In this document: positions 33,546 through 43,700 of the stretch, one piece after another | Numbering within the stretch: position 1 is the first letter of the stretch | Layout: every line of letters starts with the position of its first letter | Assembly: GCA_013298625.1 (NCBI GenBank) | Contig: JAAFIF010000023.1 | Span: 41,525-105,524, forward strand | Source: Myxococcales bacterium | GTDB lineage: Bacteria; Myxococcota_A; Polyangia; Polyangiales; Ga0077539 | DNA: 64,000 bases | Direction of reading: 5' to 3' | Position numbers and translations under genes: made by a program | The notes under the pieces: model-generated | What the model saw: the letters and a program-made list of their open reading frames with translations, nothing else | What the model was told of the DNA's origin: nothing | Database searches by the model: none

Positions 33546-35213
33546 TCACTGCACGAAGATGAATCCGACGGGCGCGCCGCCGGGGTAGGCGCCCGAGCCG
33601 TTGCGACAACGAAACTGGTCGTCGATTCGGTGGCGAATCGCGTAGCGACCCGGTCGCATCGGCGCCGTGAGGTTGACGCGCCGTGAGGCGCGCGTGCCCG
33701 GGTAGTACAGACCGCCGAAGTAGTTGTTGCACTCGATCGACACGAAGCCGTCCGCGTTGTCCGAGTCGATCGACACGCTCGCCTGAACGACGCAGCCCGG
33801 GCAGTACGCCATCGTGCCCGAGTGCCACCACTGGTGATTGAAATCGAGGGTGAACATCGCGCCGGGGCGCAGCACCGCGACGGGGCCGCGGCTGTTGATC
33901 CGCACGCCGTCGACGTAGCTTCCGCGGGTGATGGTTTGGACCGCGGGCGTGCTCACGCTGACCGTGCGCGAGTGCACGACGCGCTCTGCGCCGAGGGGCG
34001 CGCCGTAGTCTTCGAACCACTGCAGCGTTCGGCACCCTGCGCTGCCGACGGGGAGGATCGCCGCGTTGCTCGCGCTCAGCGTGCCGGGCGCGCCGGGCGT
34101 CGGGCGCGACCCGTTGCACGTAAAGAAAATGGTCCCGTTGCGGATGCTGCCGATGGTCACGTCGAGCGGGCGAAACGCGTCCACCGTCGCTTCGAACGGC
34201 TCTTCGATCGCCAGCGACGCGTACGACTGCGGCGGCTCGTAGTACGTGCACGCGCCGTTGATGCAGAGCTCGGTGCTGTTGCACGTGCGGCCCGCGTTGG
34301 GCCCCGCGCAGTCGCCGCGGGCGCCGCAGAAGGTCCTGTTGCTGAGCGGCTCGATGCAGTTGCCGCTGCAGAGGACGGCGCCGGTTCCGCAGGTGTTTCC
34401 GCAGGTGCCGCCGACGCAGATGTCGCCCATCGCGCAGCGCGTGCCGTCGTTGGCGCCCGTGCAGTCGCCGCTCGCGCCGCAGAAGTCGCGGTTGGTGTTG
34501 GGGTCGACGCACGCGCCGCCGCACGAGATGAACCCTGCAGGACAACGACAGCCCATCGCTGTGCACACCTGTCCCATCGGACACACGCTGCCGCGCGAGG
34601 CGCCCGTGCACTCGCCGCTCGCGCCGCAAAAGAGCGGGTTGGCCGCGGGATCGATGCAGTTTCCGTCGCACGCGACCTGGCCTGCGGGGCACACGAACCG
34701 GCACACGCCCGCGACGCACGAGCGTCCGCCCGCGCACTGCTCGCCGTCGTTGACGTCGCCCAAACAGTCTCGCTGCGCGCCGCAAAAGTCAGGGTTGGTC
34801 CGAGGATCGACGCAGCGGTTGTTGCACGCGACCAGCCCCGCGGAGCACGCGAACACGCACATGCCCTCGCTGCACGCCTGGTCGGGGGCGCAGCGACGGC
34901 CGCACATTCCGCAGTTGTTGCGGTCCGCCGCGATCTCGATGCACTGGCCGTTGCAGAGGTCGAAGCGCGATCCGATGCCCACTTCGCACTGGTTGACGTC
35001 GCGCGCGACGTCGATGCTCGCGTCCGGCTCGTCGATCACGTCCGGCGCGGCGTCCATCGCTGGCGTACCGCGGTCCTCGACGAACGTGTCGATGGGGACG
35101 CCCGAGTCGAGCCTGTCGAGGTCGTCGGTCTTGGGCTGCGAGCATGCGACGGCGAAGCTCGCCATCGTCGCGACGAGCGCCCGTTGTGCGGTGGATGCAG
35201 AAGGCGATGCCAT
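33546..35213 (-). CDS. Cys-repeat lipoprotein with chitobiase-C-like domain (paralogue B)
   Basis: Protein of 555 aa from ATG 35213; an in-frame ATG at 35243 would add 10 residues without a signal. Signal ALVATMASFAVAC with lipobox AVAC. It has the same architecture as paralogue A: Asp/Glu linker (about 20-75), then six Cys units (for example CPAGQVACDGNCIDPAAN and GASGECTGASRGSVC), a domain with TIFFTCNGSRPTPGAPG in the place of the YTLDGS motif, and a final beta domain ending PVGFIFVQ. In the chitobiase-like motif the Asp is replaced by Asn (CNGS), so the two copies are diverging. Probably both are on the cell surface. Confidence 0.85.
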   Translation of the reverse strand: MASPSASTAQRALVATMASFAVACSQPKTDDLDRLDSGVPIDTFVEDRGTPAMDAAPDVIDEPDASIDVARDVNQCEVGIGSRFDLCNGQCIEIAADRNNCGMCGRRCAPDQACSEGMCVFACSAGLVACNNRCVDPRTNPDFCGAQRDCLGDVNDGEQCAGGRSCVAGVCRFVCPAGQVACDGNCIDPAANPLFCGASGECTGASRGSVCPMGQVCTAMGCRCPAGFISCGGACVDPNTNRDFCGASGDCTGANDGTRCAMGDICVGGTCGNTCGTGAVLCSGNCIEPLSNRTFCGARGDCAGPNAGRTCNSTELCINGACTYYEPPQSYASLAIEEPFEATVDAFRPLDVTIGSIRNGTIFFTCNGSRPTPGAPGTLSASNAAILPVGSAGCRTLQWFEDYGAPLGAERVVHSRTVSVSTPAVQTITRGSYVDGVRINSRGPVAVLRPGAMFTLDFNHQWWHSGTMAYCPGCVVQASVSIDSDNADGFVSIECNNYFGGLYYPGTRASRRVNLTAPMRPGRYAIRHRIDDQFRCRNGSGAYPGGAPVGFIFVQ

Positions 35214-35247
35214 GCGGTGCCTCTCGGTCGATGAATGAAGCAATGGT

Positions 35248-36363
35248 TTAGAAGCGCACCAGACACTGCGCGCCGCTCAGCCCGAGCGTTGGCGCGCACG
35301 TCCACGACGGCTCGATGCGGGCGCTGGCAGCGCCCGTCGGGCGCTCGGCCGCGGGCGTCGCGGGGCGGCTGGTGAAGCGAACGTAGAGACCCGCGCCGAG
35401 CGCTGCGGCGCCGAGGGCATAGCCAGTGACGGCGAGGCCGAAGCCAGCCCACGACTCGCTGAGGATCGCGCCGCAGCGGTCGGCGCGGCGGGGATACTCT
35501 GGCGTCGAGTAGAAGCAGCCGGGCTCGTATTCGCCTTCGCCGAGCAGCTCGACGTCGCTGTTGTAGAGCGCCACGCGGTTCTGCCAGTGCACGTGGCCGA
35601 TGATGCCGACGCCCACGAGGCCCGCGCTCGCGCCGATGAGCGCCCAGCTCAAGGGCGGCGCGGGCGGCTCGGGCGGGGGCGTGACGACGCGCGCTGCGCC
35701 GTTGTTGCGCGCGCCTCCGTTGCCGGTGTTGCCGGTGTTGCCGCCTTCGTCCGGCGCTTCGACGACGTTCTGCACGAGCGTGAAGCTCTCGCGGTAGCCG
35801 CGGCCGCCCTCGACGTCGATCGCGCGTCGAACCGTGCGATATCCGTCGAGGCGCACTTCGAGCGCGACGGTCCCAGTCTCGACGCGCAGCGGTTGTTCGA
35901 GCGGGAAGGTGCCCGTCTCGCGACCGTTGACGAACAGTCGCGCGCCCGGCGTGGTGCAGCTGAGCTCGATCGTCGCGATGCGCGAGGCGATCGAGTTGAG
36001 CGCGGCTTCGAGCGCAGAGCGATTGCGCTGGATCCATTCGTCGCTGGTCGCGGCGAGCGCAGCGCGCAGGTCGCGATCGGCGTCGGACCACTGCCCGAGC
36101 GCTTGTTCGGCGAGGGCGATCTGCGCCTGCGTGCGCGCCGCGGGCGTGATGGCGAACGCGCGTCGAAAGCTCTCGAGCGCGAGCTGGTCTTGCCCAGCGC
36201 GCCGCTGCGCGACGCCCTGTTGAACGAGCGCGTCCGCTTCGGCTGCGCGGTCCGTGGGCGGGGCCACGGGCGCGGCGCTCTGCGCGTAGGCCGCGGAGGG
36301 AGCGTGCACGAGGGCGAAGCAGGCCAGGAGCGCCGAGGTGTGATGCGAGCGAAGCAGCGACAC
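35248..36363 (-). CDS. PEGA/TPR periplasmic protein with transmembrane helix
   Basis: Protein of 371 aa, GTG start. Signal peptide ALLACFALVHAPSAAYAQS. Residues about 40-125 hold TPR-like helices (ADALVQQGVAQRRAGQDQLALESFRRAFAI, ALAEQALGQWSDADRDLRAAL). A PEGA domain follows at about 130-200 (IELSCTTPGARLFVNGRETGTFPLE, GTVALEVRLDGYRTVRRAIDV). A Gly/Asn linker and two hydrophobic segments (SWALIGASAGLVGVGIIGHV; GFGLAVTGYALGAAALGAGLYVRF) come after. Cysteines near 290-300 (GCFYS, RCGAI) may pair. First gene of a three-gene operon with the two Cys-repeat lipoproteins. Confidence 0.85.
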   Translation of the reverse strand: MSLLRSHHTSALLACFALVHAPSAAYAQSAAPVAPPTDRAAEADALVQQGVAQRRAGQDQLALESFRRAFAITPAARTQAQIALAEQALGQWSDADRDLRAALAATSDEWIQRNRSALEAALNSIASRIATIELSCTTPGARLFVNGRETGTFPLEQPLRVETGTVALEVRLDGYRTVRRAIDVEGGRGYRESFTLVQNVVEAPDEGGNTGNTGNGGARNNGAARVVTPPPEPPAPPLSWALIGASAGLVGVGIIGHVHWQNRVALYNSDVELLGEGEYEPGCFYSTPEYPRRADRCGAILSESWAGFGLAVTGYALGAAALGAGLYVRFTSRPATPAAERPTGAASARIEPSWTCAPTLGLSGAQCLVRF

Positions 36364-36409
36364 GATGGCTTCAATTAGTACAACGACTTGGCCGCGCGCG
36401 AGTGATCCT

Positions 36410-36436
36410 CCGCGGTTACCTGCGCTGACACCGCGG
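36410..36436 (-). terminator. Hairpin after nadB
   Basis: CCGCGGT (36410-36416) pairs with ACCGCGG (36430-36436), 13-base loop. It lies 36 bases past the nadB stop on the minus strand and before the PEGA/TPR gene. No T-run is seen. Confidence 0.35.
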
Positions 36437-36471
36437 GTGCAAAGGATGCGCGAGGCCGTGAAGCGCGGCGG

Positions 36472-38073
36472 TCAGCGCAAGCGAGCGTCGACGCCGCGCT
36501 TGATGACCGAGTCGCGGGCCTGGGCGGGGTCGGTCTCGGGGTAGTCGAGCGTGTAGTGAATTCCGCGGGATTCGCGGCGTGCGAGGGCGCAGTCGACCAT
36601 GAGCCGCGCGACGGCGATGATGTTGCGAAGCTCGAGCAGGTCTGCGGTGACGAAGTACTTCCAGTAGTACTCGCGGATTTCGTCGTCGAGCAGCGCGAGG
36701 CGGCGACGAGCGCGCTCGAGGCGCTTGTTGCTGCGGACGATGCCGACGTAGTTCCACATGATGCGGCGGATTTCGTCCCAGTTTTGCGAGACGACCACGG
36801 CTTCGTCCGACGGGACCGCGTCGCCGGTCTGCCACTCGGGGATGTCCGGCCACGCGCCGCTGCGATCGATGTTGGTGAGCGCCACCGCCGCGCGGTGCCC
36901 GTACACGAGCCCTTCGAGCAGCGAGTTGCTCGCGAGTCGATTGGCGCCGTGCAGGCCTGTGCAAGCCACCTCGCCGATCGCCCACAGCCCCGGCAGCGAC
37001 GTGCGGCCGTCGAGGTCCGTCGTGACGCCGCCGCACTGGTAGTGCGCCGCAGGAACGACTGGGATCGGCCCAGTCGTCATGTCCACGCCCCACCGCAAGC
37101 ACTCGGCGTAGATGTTCGGAAACCGTGATCGCAAATAGTCCGGCGCGCGTTCGGACATGTCGAGCCACACGCAGTCTTCGCCGGTGCGCTTCATCTCGTA
37201 GTCGATGGCGCGCGCCACGACGTCGCGCGGCGCGAGGTCCGCTTGCGGGTGGTGGTTCTTCATGAACGCGGTTCCGTCGGCGAGGCGAAGGATGCCGCCC
37301 TCTCCGCGGAGCGCTTCAGAGATCAAAAAGTTCTTCGCCTGCGGGTGATAGAGCGCCGTCGGGTGAAACTGCGTGAACTCCATGTTGGAGATCTCCGCGC
37401 CCGCGCGAAACGCCATCGCCACCCCGTCGCCCGTCGCGACGTCGGGGTTGGACGTGTAGAGGTAGACCTTGCCCGAGCCGCCCGTCGCGAGGATCGTCGC
37501 CCGCGCGAGCACCGTGTGAACCTCGCTCGCGCGCTTGTCGAGCACGTACGCGCCCGCGCACACGTCGGGGCCGCCGAAGCGCGAGAGCACCAAGAGATCC
37601 ACGGCCATGTGGTGCTCGAGGATGGTGATCTTCGGGTTCTTCTCTGCCGCTTCGAGCAGCGCGCGCTCGACCTCGCGGCCCGTGATGTCGCCCGCGTGAA
37701 TGACCCTGCGCGCAGAGTGCCCGCCCTCGCGCGTGAGGTCGAACGGCAGACCGTTGTCCTCTTTGCTCTTCGAGAACTTCACGCCCACTTCGATGAGCTT
37801 TCGAATGCGATCGGGCGCGTCTTTGACCACCATTTCGACCACGGTCGGGTGCGAGAGGTCCGCGCCCGCGACCATGGTGTCCTTCACGTGGGACTCGAAC
37901 GTGTCGCTCGGGTCGAAGACCGCAGAGATCCCTCCCTGAGCCCAGGTGGTGGCGGCGTCCGAGCGGGTTCGCTTCGTGACGAGGATCACTTCGCCTTGCT
38001 CGGCGGCTTCGAGGGCGAAGGAGAGTCCTGCGATTCCGCTGCCGAGGACGAGGTAGTCAGTGGTGTAGCGCAT
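36472..38073 (-). CDS. nadB: L-aspartate oxidase NadB
   Basis: Protein of 533 aa. It oxidises L-aspartate to iminoaspartate, first step of de novo NAD synthesis, in the cytoplasm. The FAD Rossmann motif is GSGIAG near residues 10-15. Other NadB marks are AATTWAQGGISAVFDPSDTFESHVKDTM, EGGHSARRVIHAGDITGREVERAL, FTQFHPTALYHP, LRGEGGILRLADG, and CGGVTTDLDGRTSLPGLWAIGEVACTGLHGANRLASNSLLEG, each read as separate short motifs. The length is normal for the family. The ATG at 38073 starts directly before the dinucleotide-binding strand. NadA and NadC are not in the window, and neighbours are envelope genes, so it is an isolated housekeeping gene. Divergent from the lytic transglycosylase. Confidence 0.96.
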   Translation of the reverse strand: MRYTTDYLVLGSGIAGLSFALEAAEQGEVILVTKRTRSDAATTWAQGGISAVFDPSDTFESHVKDTMVAGADLSHPTVVEMVVKDAPDRIRKLIEVGVKFSKSKEDNGLPFDLTREGGHSARRVIHAGDITGREVERALLEAAEKNPKITILEHHMAVDLLVLSRFGGPDVCAGAYVLDKRASEVHTVLARATILATGGSGKVYLYTSNPDVATGDGVAMAFRAGAEISNMEFTQFHPTALYHPQAKNFLISEALRGEGGILRLADGTAFMKNHHPQADLAPRDVVARAIDYEMKRTGEDCVWLDMSERAPDYLRSRFPNIYAECLRWGVDMTTGPIPVVPAAHYQCGGVTTDLDGRTSLPGLWAIGEVACTGLHGANRLASNSLLEGLVYGHRAAVALTNIDRSGAWPDIPEWQTGDAVPSDEAVVVSQNWDEIRRIMWNYVGIVRSNKRLERARRRLALLDDEIREYYWKYFVTADLLELRNIIAVARLMVDCALARRESRGIHYTLDYPETDPAQARDSVIKRGVDARLR

Positions 38074-38122
38074 CGTTGGGTCGGCACGCAGCGTACATCC
38101 CGCGCGCATTTCCGTGGGAAGT

Positions 38123-38151
38123 TTGGTGAACCGCCCGGCGTTCACTATGAT
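38123..38151 (+). promoter_or_regulatory. Promoter of the lytic transglycosylase gene with overlapping palindrome
   Basis: TTGGTG (38123-38128) and TATGAT (38146-38151) are 17 bases apart. The spacer carries GTGAAC-N8-GTTCAC (38126-38145), an inverted repeat between the two boxes, where a bound repressor would block RNA polymerase. Confidence 0.55.
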
Positions 38152-38206
38152 CGACCGATTCGAACGCCGCGCGAACCGCGACGGGCGACCGAGCAACGAA
38201 GTCACC

Positions 38207-39010
38207 ATGAGCCGCGTCCACGCACCGTTTGTCTCTGCGCTGATCGTCGCGACCCTCGCGGTCGTGGGCGCCGCTGGCGTCGCGCGCGCGGACATCTTCA
38301 TGACGCGCCGAGCGGATGGCTCGATTCACTTGAGCAACAACCCGTCGCATCGCACCAACGGCAGCTCGGTGGTGATTCGATCGCGCGAAGCAGCCCCTTC
38401 GCGGCGCAACCCATCGCCCGTGGTGAGCTTCGACGGGACGAGCACGCAGGTCGCGCAGGTGACGGCGATGGGCGACGCGCAGGTGCGGTCGCTCTACCTG
38501 GCGACCGCGCGCGACGCGGGGCGGTATGCTCGCTTCGACGAGCACATCCGCGAGGCCGCGCAGCTCTATCAGCTGCCCGAGTCGTTTATCCGCGCGGTGA
38601 TCAAGCAAGAGAGTGACTTCAACCCGTACTCGGTCTCGAGCTCGGGCGCCTCGGGCCTGATGCAGCTCATGCCGCAGACCGCGCAGAGCATGAGCGTCCG
38701 CGACGTGTTCGACCCCCGCCAAAACATCCTCGGCGGAACGCGCTTTCTCCGCGTCCTCGCCAACATGTTCAACGGCGACCTGGTGCTGACGGTGGCCGCG
38801 TACAACGCCGGTCCCAACGCGGTCATTCGTCACGCGGGCGTTCCGCCGTACGAGCAGACGCAGCACTATGTTCGGCAAGTGCTGCGGTACTACTACCTGT
38901 ACCGGGGCGGGCAGATGCCGGGGCAAGCGAGCGCGCAAGCCGCGGTCCCATCGGCGCAGCCGAGCAACGCTGAAGCGAGCCGCGAAGGCCAGAGCGTCGT
39001 GATTCGCTGA
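38207..39010 (+). CDS. Lytic transglycosylase (SLT family) with DUF4124-like N-terminus
   Basis: Protein of 267 aa. Signal peptide SALIVATLAVVGAAGVARAD. After it, IFMTRRADGSIHLSNNPSH looks like a DUF4124 segment, often found on such enzymes. The SLT domain follows: catalytic Glu135 in IKQESDFNPYSVSSSGASG, then LMQLMPQTAQ, and the AYNAGPNAV motif, so the enzyme is complete. It should cut peptidoglycan between MurNAc and GlcNAc in the periplasm. The tail is a Gln/Ala/Ser linker. An upstream ATG at 38114 would place the promoter inside the gene, so 38207 is preferred. Confidence 0.92.
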   Translation: MSRVHAPFVSALIVATLAVVGAAGVARADIFMTRRADGSIHLSNNPSHRTNGSSVVIRSREAAPSRRNPSPVVSFDGTSTQVAQVTAMGDAQVRSLYLATARDAGRYARFDEHIREAAQLYQLPESFIRAVIKQESDFNPYSVSSSGASGLMQLMPQTAQSMSVRDVFDPRQNILGGTRFLRVLANMFNGDLVLTVAAYNAGPNAVIRHAGVPPYEQTQHYVRQVLRYYYLYRGGQMPGQASAQAAVPSAQPSNAEASREGQSVVIR

Positions 39011-39018
39011 GCGCGGCG

Positions 39019-39927
39019 CTACGCCGTGGGCGCGAACGACGCGTCGACGAGCGCGCAGGCCACGACGGGCCCCGGCAAGCCCAGCGGCGAATCATCGCGC
39101 GCGCCGCGCTGCTCGGACTTCAACGAGACGACAGCAGTGCGCTTCGCGAGCGCGACGACCGCTCGTTCGCCTTCGGTGAGACGCGCGTCGAACCACGCTT
39201 CGACCTCGTGCGCGAGCGCGGCGTGGCGGGCTTCGTCCTCGGCGATCTGCGCGTAGCAGCCTCGCGCCGCTGGGCTTTCTGCGTGCTCGGCTTGCCACGC
39301 GGCGATCACCACGCCGAACGTCTCGCGGACGCAGCCCTCGACGGCGTTTTCGAGGGCGACCTCGAAGAGCGAACGGACCGCGAGCTGCTCGTGCTCGGGC
39401 TCAGCCATCGGAGCGCGCCCCGCGAGCGCGCTCAACATGAAAACGTGTGCGCGTTCGTCCTCGGCGCAGGTGCGGGCGGCGTCGACGAGCGACGGCGGAG
39501 CGCCGAAGCACGCCAGCTCCTTCGCCAGCCGCTCGAAGGCGGCGATCGCTTCGGCCTCGAGCGCCACGAGCGCGCCCAGCTTGTCTGCGTCGCGCTCGAC
39601 CGAGAGGTCCGCGGTGCGCCGGCCGCAGACGGCTCCGAACTGCGCGCACTCGAGATGAACCCCGGTGCATCGAACGCCCGCGCCGCCGTCGACGGTCTCT
39701 GCAGCGCACGCGCTGACTTCGGTGCGAGCGCACTCGCGAAAGAAGGCCCGGGCACAAAACTGGGAGCACGACGCGTCGACGGGGCCTCCGTCGGGCACTC
39801 GGGGATCGGTCAGGCTCACCGCCTGATCGAAGCGCCCCACCTCGCGACAGCACGCGCCCAGCGAGAGCGCAGCGACAGCGGTCACGGCGCGTCGCGCCAG
39901 CGCCAGGATTTGCCCCGCAGAAGTCAT
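39019..39927 (-). CDS. Lipoprotein with ferritin-like diiron domain (paralogue)
   Basis: Protein of 302 aa from ATG 39927. Signal TAVAALSLGAC with lipobox LGAC. A Cys-rich region (CSQFCARAFFRECARTEVSAC, HLECAQFGAVCGR) leads into the four-helix domain: Glu in LEAEAIAAFERL, ExxH in EDERAHVFML, Glu in CVRETFGVVIAAWQAEHAE, and ExxH in EDEARHAALAHE. All four ligand helices are intact. The helix-3 motif and layout match the gene at 22253-23494, with a shorter N-terminal part. Expected to bind a diiron centre on the cell surface or in the periplasm. It is convergent with the transglycosylase, 8 bases apart. Confidence 0.85.
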   Translation of the reverse strand: MTSAGQILALARRAVTAVAALSLGACCREVGRFDQAVSLTDPRVPDGGPVDASCSQFCARAFFRECARTEVSACAAETVDGGAGVRCTGVHLECAQFGAVCGRRTADLSVERDADKLGALVALEAEAIAAFERLAKELACFGAPPSLVDAARTCAEDERAHVFMLSALAGRAPMAEPEHEQLAVRSLFEVALENAVEGCVRETFGVVIAAWQAEHAESPAARGCYAQIAEDEARHAALAHEVEAWFDARLTEGERAVVALAKRTAVVSLKSEQRGARDDSPLGLPGPVVACALVDASFAPTA

Positions 39928-40096
39928 GGCTCGAGCATACGTTGCTGCTTCATCGAGCGTCACCTGTGCCCTCGTCGGATACAGCGCGGATCGATCCGAT
40001 TCGCGTTCGAGGCAGGTCCCCGGCGCGAGGCTCTTTGCTGCATCGTGCGCTCGCGCGGCAATCTGTGTACGCTCCCTGCTCGTGAACGCTCTCTGC

Positions 40097-40702
40097 ATGG
40101 CTCGCGCGACGCCCGCGCTCGTGGTGGTCGCTGTGTTGTCGATGGCCGCTCCCGTGCTCGCGCAAGCGCGCGTCGACGCTGGCGCTCCTGCGTCGGGCGC
40201 TCGCATGGCGCCGCCCGGCGTGCAGGCGCTCGCGCGCGGAAACGCCGCGTACGTCGCGCGTGACTGGGCCGCGGCGACGACGGCGTTTCGCGAGGCGCAG
40301 CAGCACGCCGAGCAGCGCGTGCAGGCGCTTCTCGGGGTCGCGCACTGCCTCGCGCAGCAGGGCAACGCCGAGGGCGCGCTCGCGGCGTTTCGCGAGGCTG
40401 CGACGGCCAGCAACGGCGCCAACGTCAGCCCGTCGGACCGCGCGCGCGCGCTGCAAGCGGTGGCGACGCAGCTCGAAGCGATGACTCGTTGGAGCGACGC
40501 GCTCGCGGCGTGGCAAGAGTGGGTGACCTACGCGGACGCGCATCCGACGGTGTGCAACCCTGCTGTTGGCCGCGCGCGGGTGCAGGCGATTCAAGCGCGC
40601 GACGAGCGCGAGCGCACCGAGTCGCAGGTGCGCACGCGCATCGAAGAGCGCCGTCGTCGCAACGCGCAGAACCCGCAGCCGGGGCAGGGGCACTCGTCGT
40701 AG
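40097..40702 (+). CDS. Periplasmic TPR-like protein
   Basis: Protein of 201 aa. Signal peptide ALVVVAVLSMAAPVLAQA. ATG 40097 is used; GTG 40082 is an alternative that adds 5 residues. TPR-like helices run from about 50 to 160 (ALARGNAAYVARDWAAATTAFREAQ, ALLGVAHCLAQQGNAEGALAAFREA, MTRWSDALAAWQEWVTYA). The C-terminus is Arg/Glu-rich and ends in a Gln/Pro tail. It probably helps assemble an envelope complex. It ends exactly one base before the stop of the convergent metalloprotease-like gene. Confidence 0.78.
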   Translation: MARATPALVVVAVLSMAAPVLAQARVDAGAPASGARMAPPGVQALARGNAAYVARDWAAATTAFREAQQHAEQRVQALLGVAHCLAQQGNAEGALAAFREAATASNGANVSPSDRARALQAVATQLEAMTRWSDALAAWQEWVTYADAHPTVCNPAVGRARVQAIQARDERERTESQVRTRIEERRRRNAQNPQPGQGHSS

Positions 40703-43700
40703 TCAGCGCGCGGGGGCGAGCGTTCGCAGGGTCTCGATCATCGCGAGCGCCTCGCGAAGCGCGCGGGTGACGCGGTCGAGCTCTGCCGTAGACGCTGCGC
40801 GCGGGAGATATTCTGCCAGTGATTTGGCTCGCAGAAGCAGCCGCGCGGCGATCCCTCGCTCGGCGTGAACGCGCGCCCAGACGTCGCACTCGGGCTCGCT
40901 CATCGGGCACTGCGCGCGGGCTCGGCGTATGTCGACGGGGCTCGCTCCGGGGTCGCTCTCGGGCGACAGCGCGGCGCCGTCGACGTGCCTCGCGACCCAC
41001 GTCACGCCGCTGAGCGGATCGCGAAAGGAGACGCGCTCGGACTCTGCTGGCGCGTCGGGATCGGTCGAGCGGAGGACGCGGGACCACTCGACGAGCCGTC
41101 GCTCGTCCGCGCCCGCGCCGCGGATCCACGCGAGCGCGATCCATTGTCGCAGCGCGAGCGGCAGCGCTGGGGCGACGGTGTTCTCCGCGCCAGAGCGCGG
41201 AGCGTCGAGCGAGGCGAGGGGGCGCCGCTCGAACAGGAGTTCGCGCGCAGCGCTGCGTCGATGGAGTATTCCGAGGTCTTCCCAGTCTACGCTGACGATC
41301 GCGCCGAGCGCGCGAAGCGCACCTTCGCGGGACTCGTCGAGCATCGGCGCGAGGGGCGGCGTTGCTGCGGGGCCGCGGTCTTGTCCGACGTCCGCGAGAA
41401 ACATCGCTCCGAGCACGCGCGCGTGATGCGAACCCGCGTGCGCGACCGCGGCGACTCCGTCGGACGGTGATGTCATGGCGGACTCGATGGGGCCGAGACC
41501 GACGCCGAGCGGTAGTTCGAACGACGCTCGATCGCCGAACACCGCACGCCGATAGTAGACCGCGCCGTCTTCGGGTCTGGCCGCGAGCGTATAGGCGCGG
41601 TCGATGCGACTGCCTTCAGGGGCGATGACCTGTTCGAGCATCCTCGCGACGGACTCGGCGGCGGCGAATCGCCTTGCGCTCGCTGCGGGGCTCGCGAGCC
41701 ACGCGTCGAAGGTTGGAGCGTGCGCATACGCGAGCTGCGCCGCGCGGAGGCGTCGAAGCTCTGCCGACACAGCGCGAACCGGCTCGAACTCGATTCTGCG
41801 TAGCTCGCGCACATAGTCTGAGCGGGCGTTTGCGGCGGCGCCTGTGGCGAGTGCGTCGTAGCGATGCGCTCGCCACACGCCGCGAAACGCGTCGGTGAGG
41901 ACCTCGATTGGCTCAGCGGCGCCGACGTGTGCGAGCGCGTCCCAGCGAAGTCCGAGTGCGGGATCGCGCAACACTCGGCGCGGCACGAGCAGGGGAGTCG
42001 ACGCTTGTCCGCGCGCATCTCGCGTTGCAGCGTTGGGCGCGATCGGCTCCCATACGAGCGAGTTGAACGCGACGCGCGTCGTCTCCTTCGCGAACACCCA
42101 GAATCGGTTGTCGTCGCCGAGCTGCGGAGCGGACACCGCTTCGCCGAACCTCGACCGCGCGCTGGTCGACGGCAGCACCGATGGCAACTGGGTGTAGTGG
42201 TGCTCGAGAAACACCGGCTGCGCCAGATCGCCATCGAGCAGCGTGAGCGAGTCGACGTTGAGGTGTTCGAACAGGCTGAGCGCGCGCTGTTGATCGGTCA
42301 CCACCTCGAACGCGTCGATCAGTCCCGTGAACGTGCGCGCGATCATCGCGTGGTCCGATCGACCCAGCGTTGGAGCGATCGCAGGGTCGAGGTCCATCAC
42401 CGTCGACTGCGCGAGGTCGCGCGCGTGCAGCTCGTCTCGGCTCTGGCCGTCGGTGATGGTGTGGCGAGGCCGCATCGGGCTCGTGGCGCGCGCAGTCCAC
42501 CAGCCGATGGGGTAGTTGGTGACATCCGAAGATCCCGCGAGGTTGTGTTCGATGCCGAGCGCGTGTCCGATGCCGTGCGCGACGGCGTGCCACTCGGCGG
42601 CGAGCTGCACCCACGCATAGAGTTGCGCCCAGTCGATGCTGCCTTCGCTGCCTGTGAATCGCCAAGCGCGACCGAAATCCACGCCGCGCGGCGGCCGGTT
42701 CTCGACGACGTCGCCGAGCCAGCCGAGCAGCTGCCCGCCCCACGCGCTGTCGTTGAGCGAGAGCTCGCACTGCGCTGCGTGCCTCGCTGCGCGGGCGCGG
42801 CGGTCCGCGTCGAAGTGCGCGACGTTGTACGAGCGCAACGGCGACGTGTACGCGCGCGCTTCGTCGGACAACGCGTTCGCGCTTGCGCTTCGCACGGCGA
42901 TCGATCGCTGCTCGCTCGTGAGCAACTGCGCCTCGAACGAGTCGTCGCGAAGGTCGGCGGCGGACGAGTGCAAGTTGGGCGCAGGCAGATCGGGATGCAC
43001 GTCGCGGTAGGACTCGTTGAAGCCGAAATCACCGCTGGTCACCGTTCCGTGTTGAGCGCGCAACATCGCGGTGCGCGCGTGCGCCGCCGACTCGATCTCT
43101 GCCCGCGAGACGAGGATCTGCGCCGCGCTGAGCTCGTGCGTCTCGCGGTCGACCGTCGCGCCGAAGAGCGCGCTCGGACCGCTGCGGTCACGCTCTCCGT
43201 CGATCATCGCCAGCACGTTGTGCGCGCCGTCGCCGATCGCGGCGGTCGTCCCTTGCCGCCCGCACGCGTCGCTGTCCCAGCCCTTCGCCCGAGCCGCAGC
43301 GAGCTCGCTCGGCGAGTGAAATCCCTGCACGTTTGCGTCGTCGCCCCAGACGGGCGAGTGGCAGAGCCGCAGCGGCTGCTCGACCCGATCGCTGCCGCTC
43401 GGCGGCGCGACCGCCAGCGGCTCGCACGCGTCACGCTCGCGATCGTCGCGCGCTTCGAGCATGCACTCTCGCCGCCGCGCCTCGCGCAGCGACCGCGCGA
43501 TCGACTCGGACCAGCCCCGCGCCGCGAGCTCGATCGGCGCGAGCTCTTCGGGACGCGGCCCCAGCACGTAGAGCGCGATTGGCTTGATGATCCGATGACG
43601 AAACGGGATCGTCACGTACTGCCGCGGGCCCGAGGCGTCGCGCTCGCCGAACGCGTGCGCGCGCTCGTCACCGGACCACGGCACGCGCTGCCTGCGGCCG

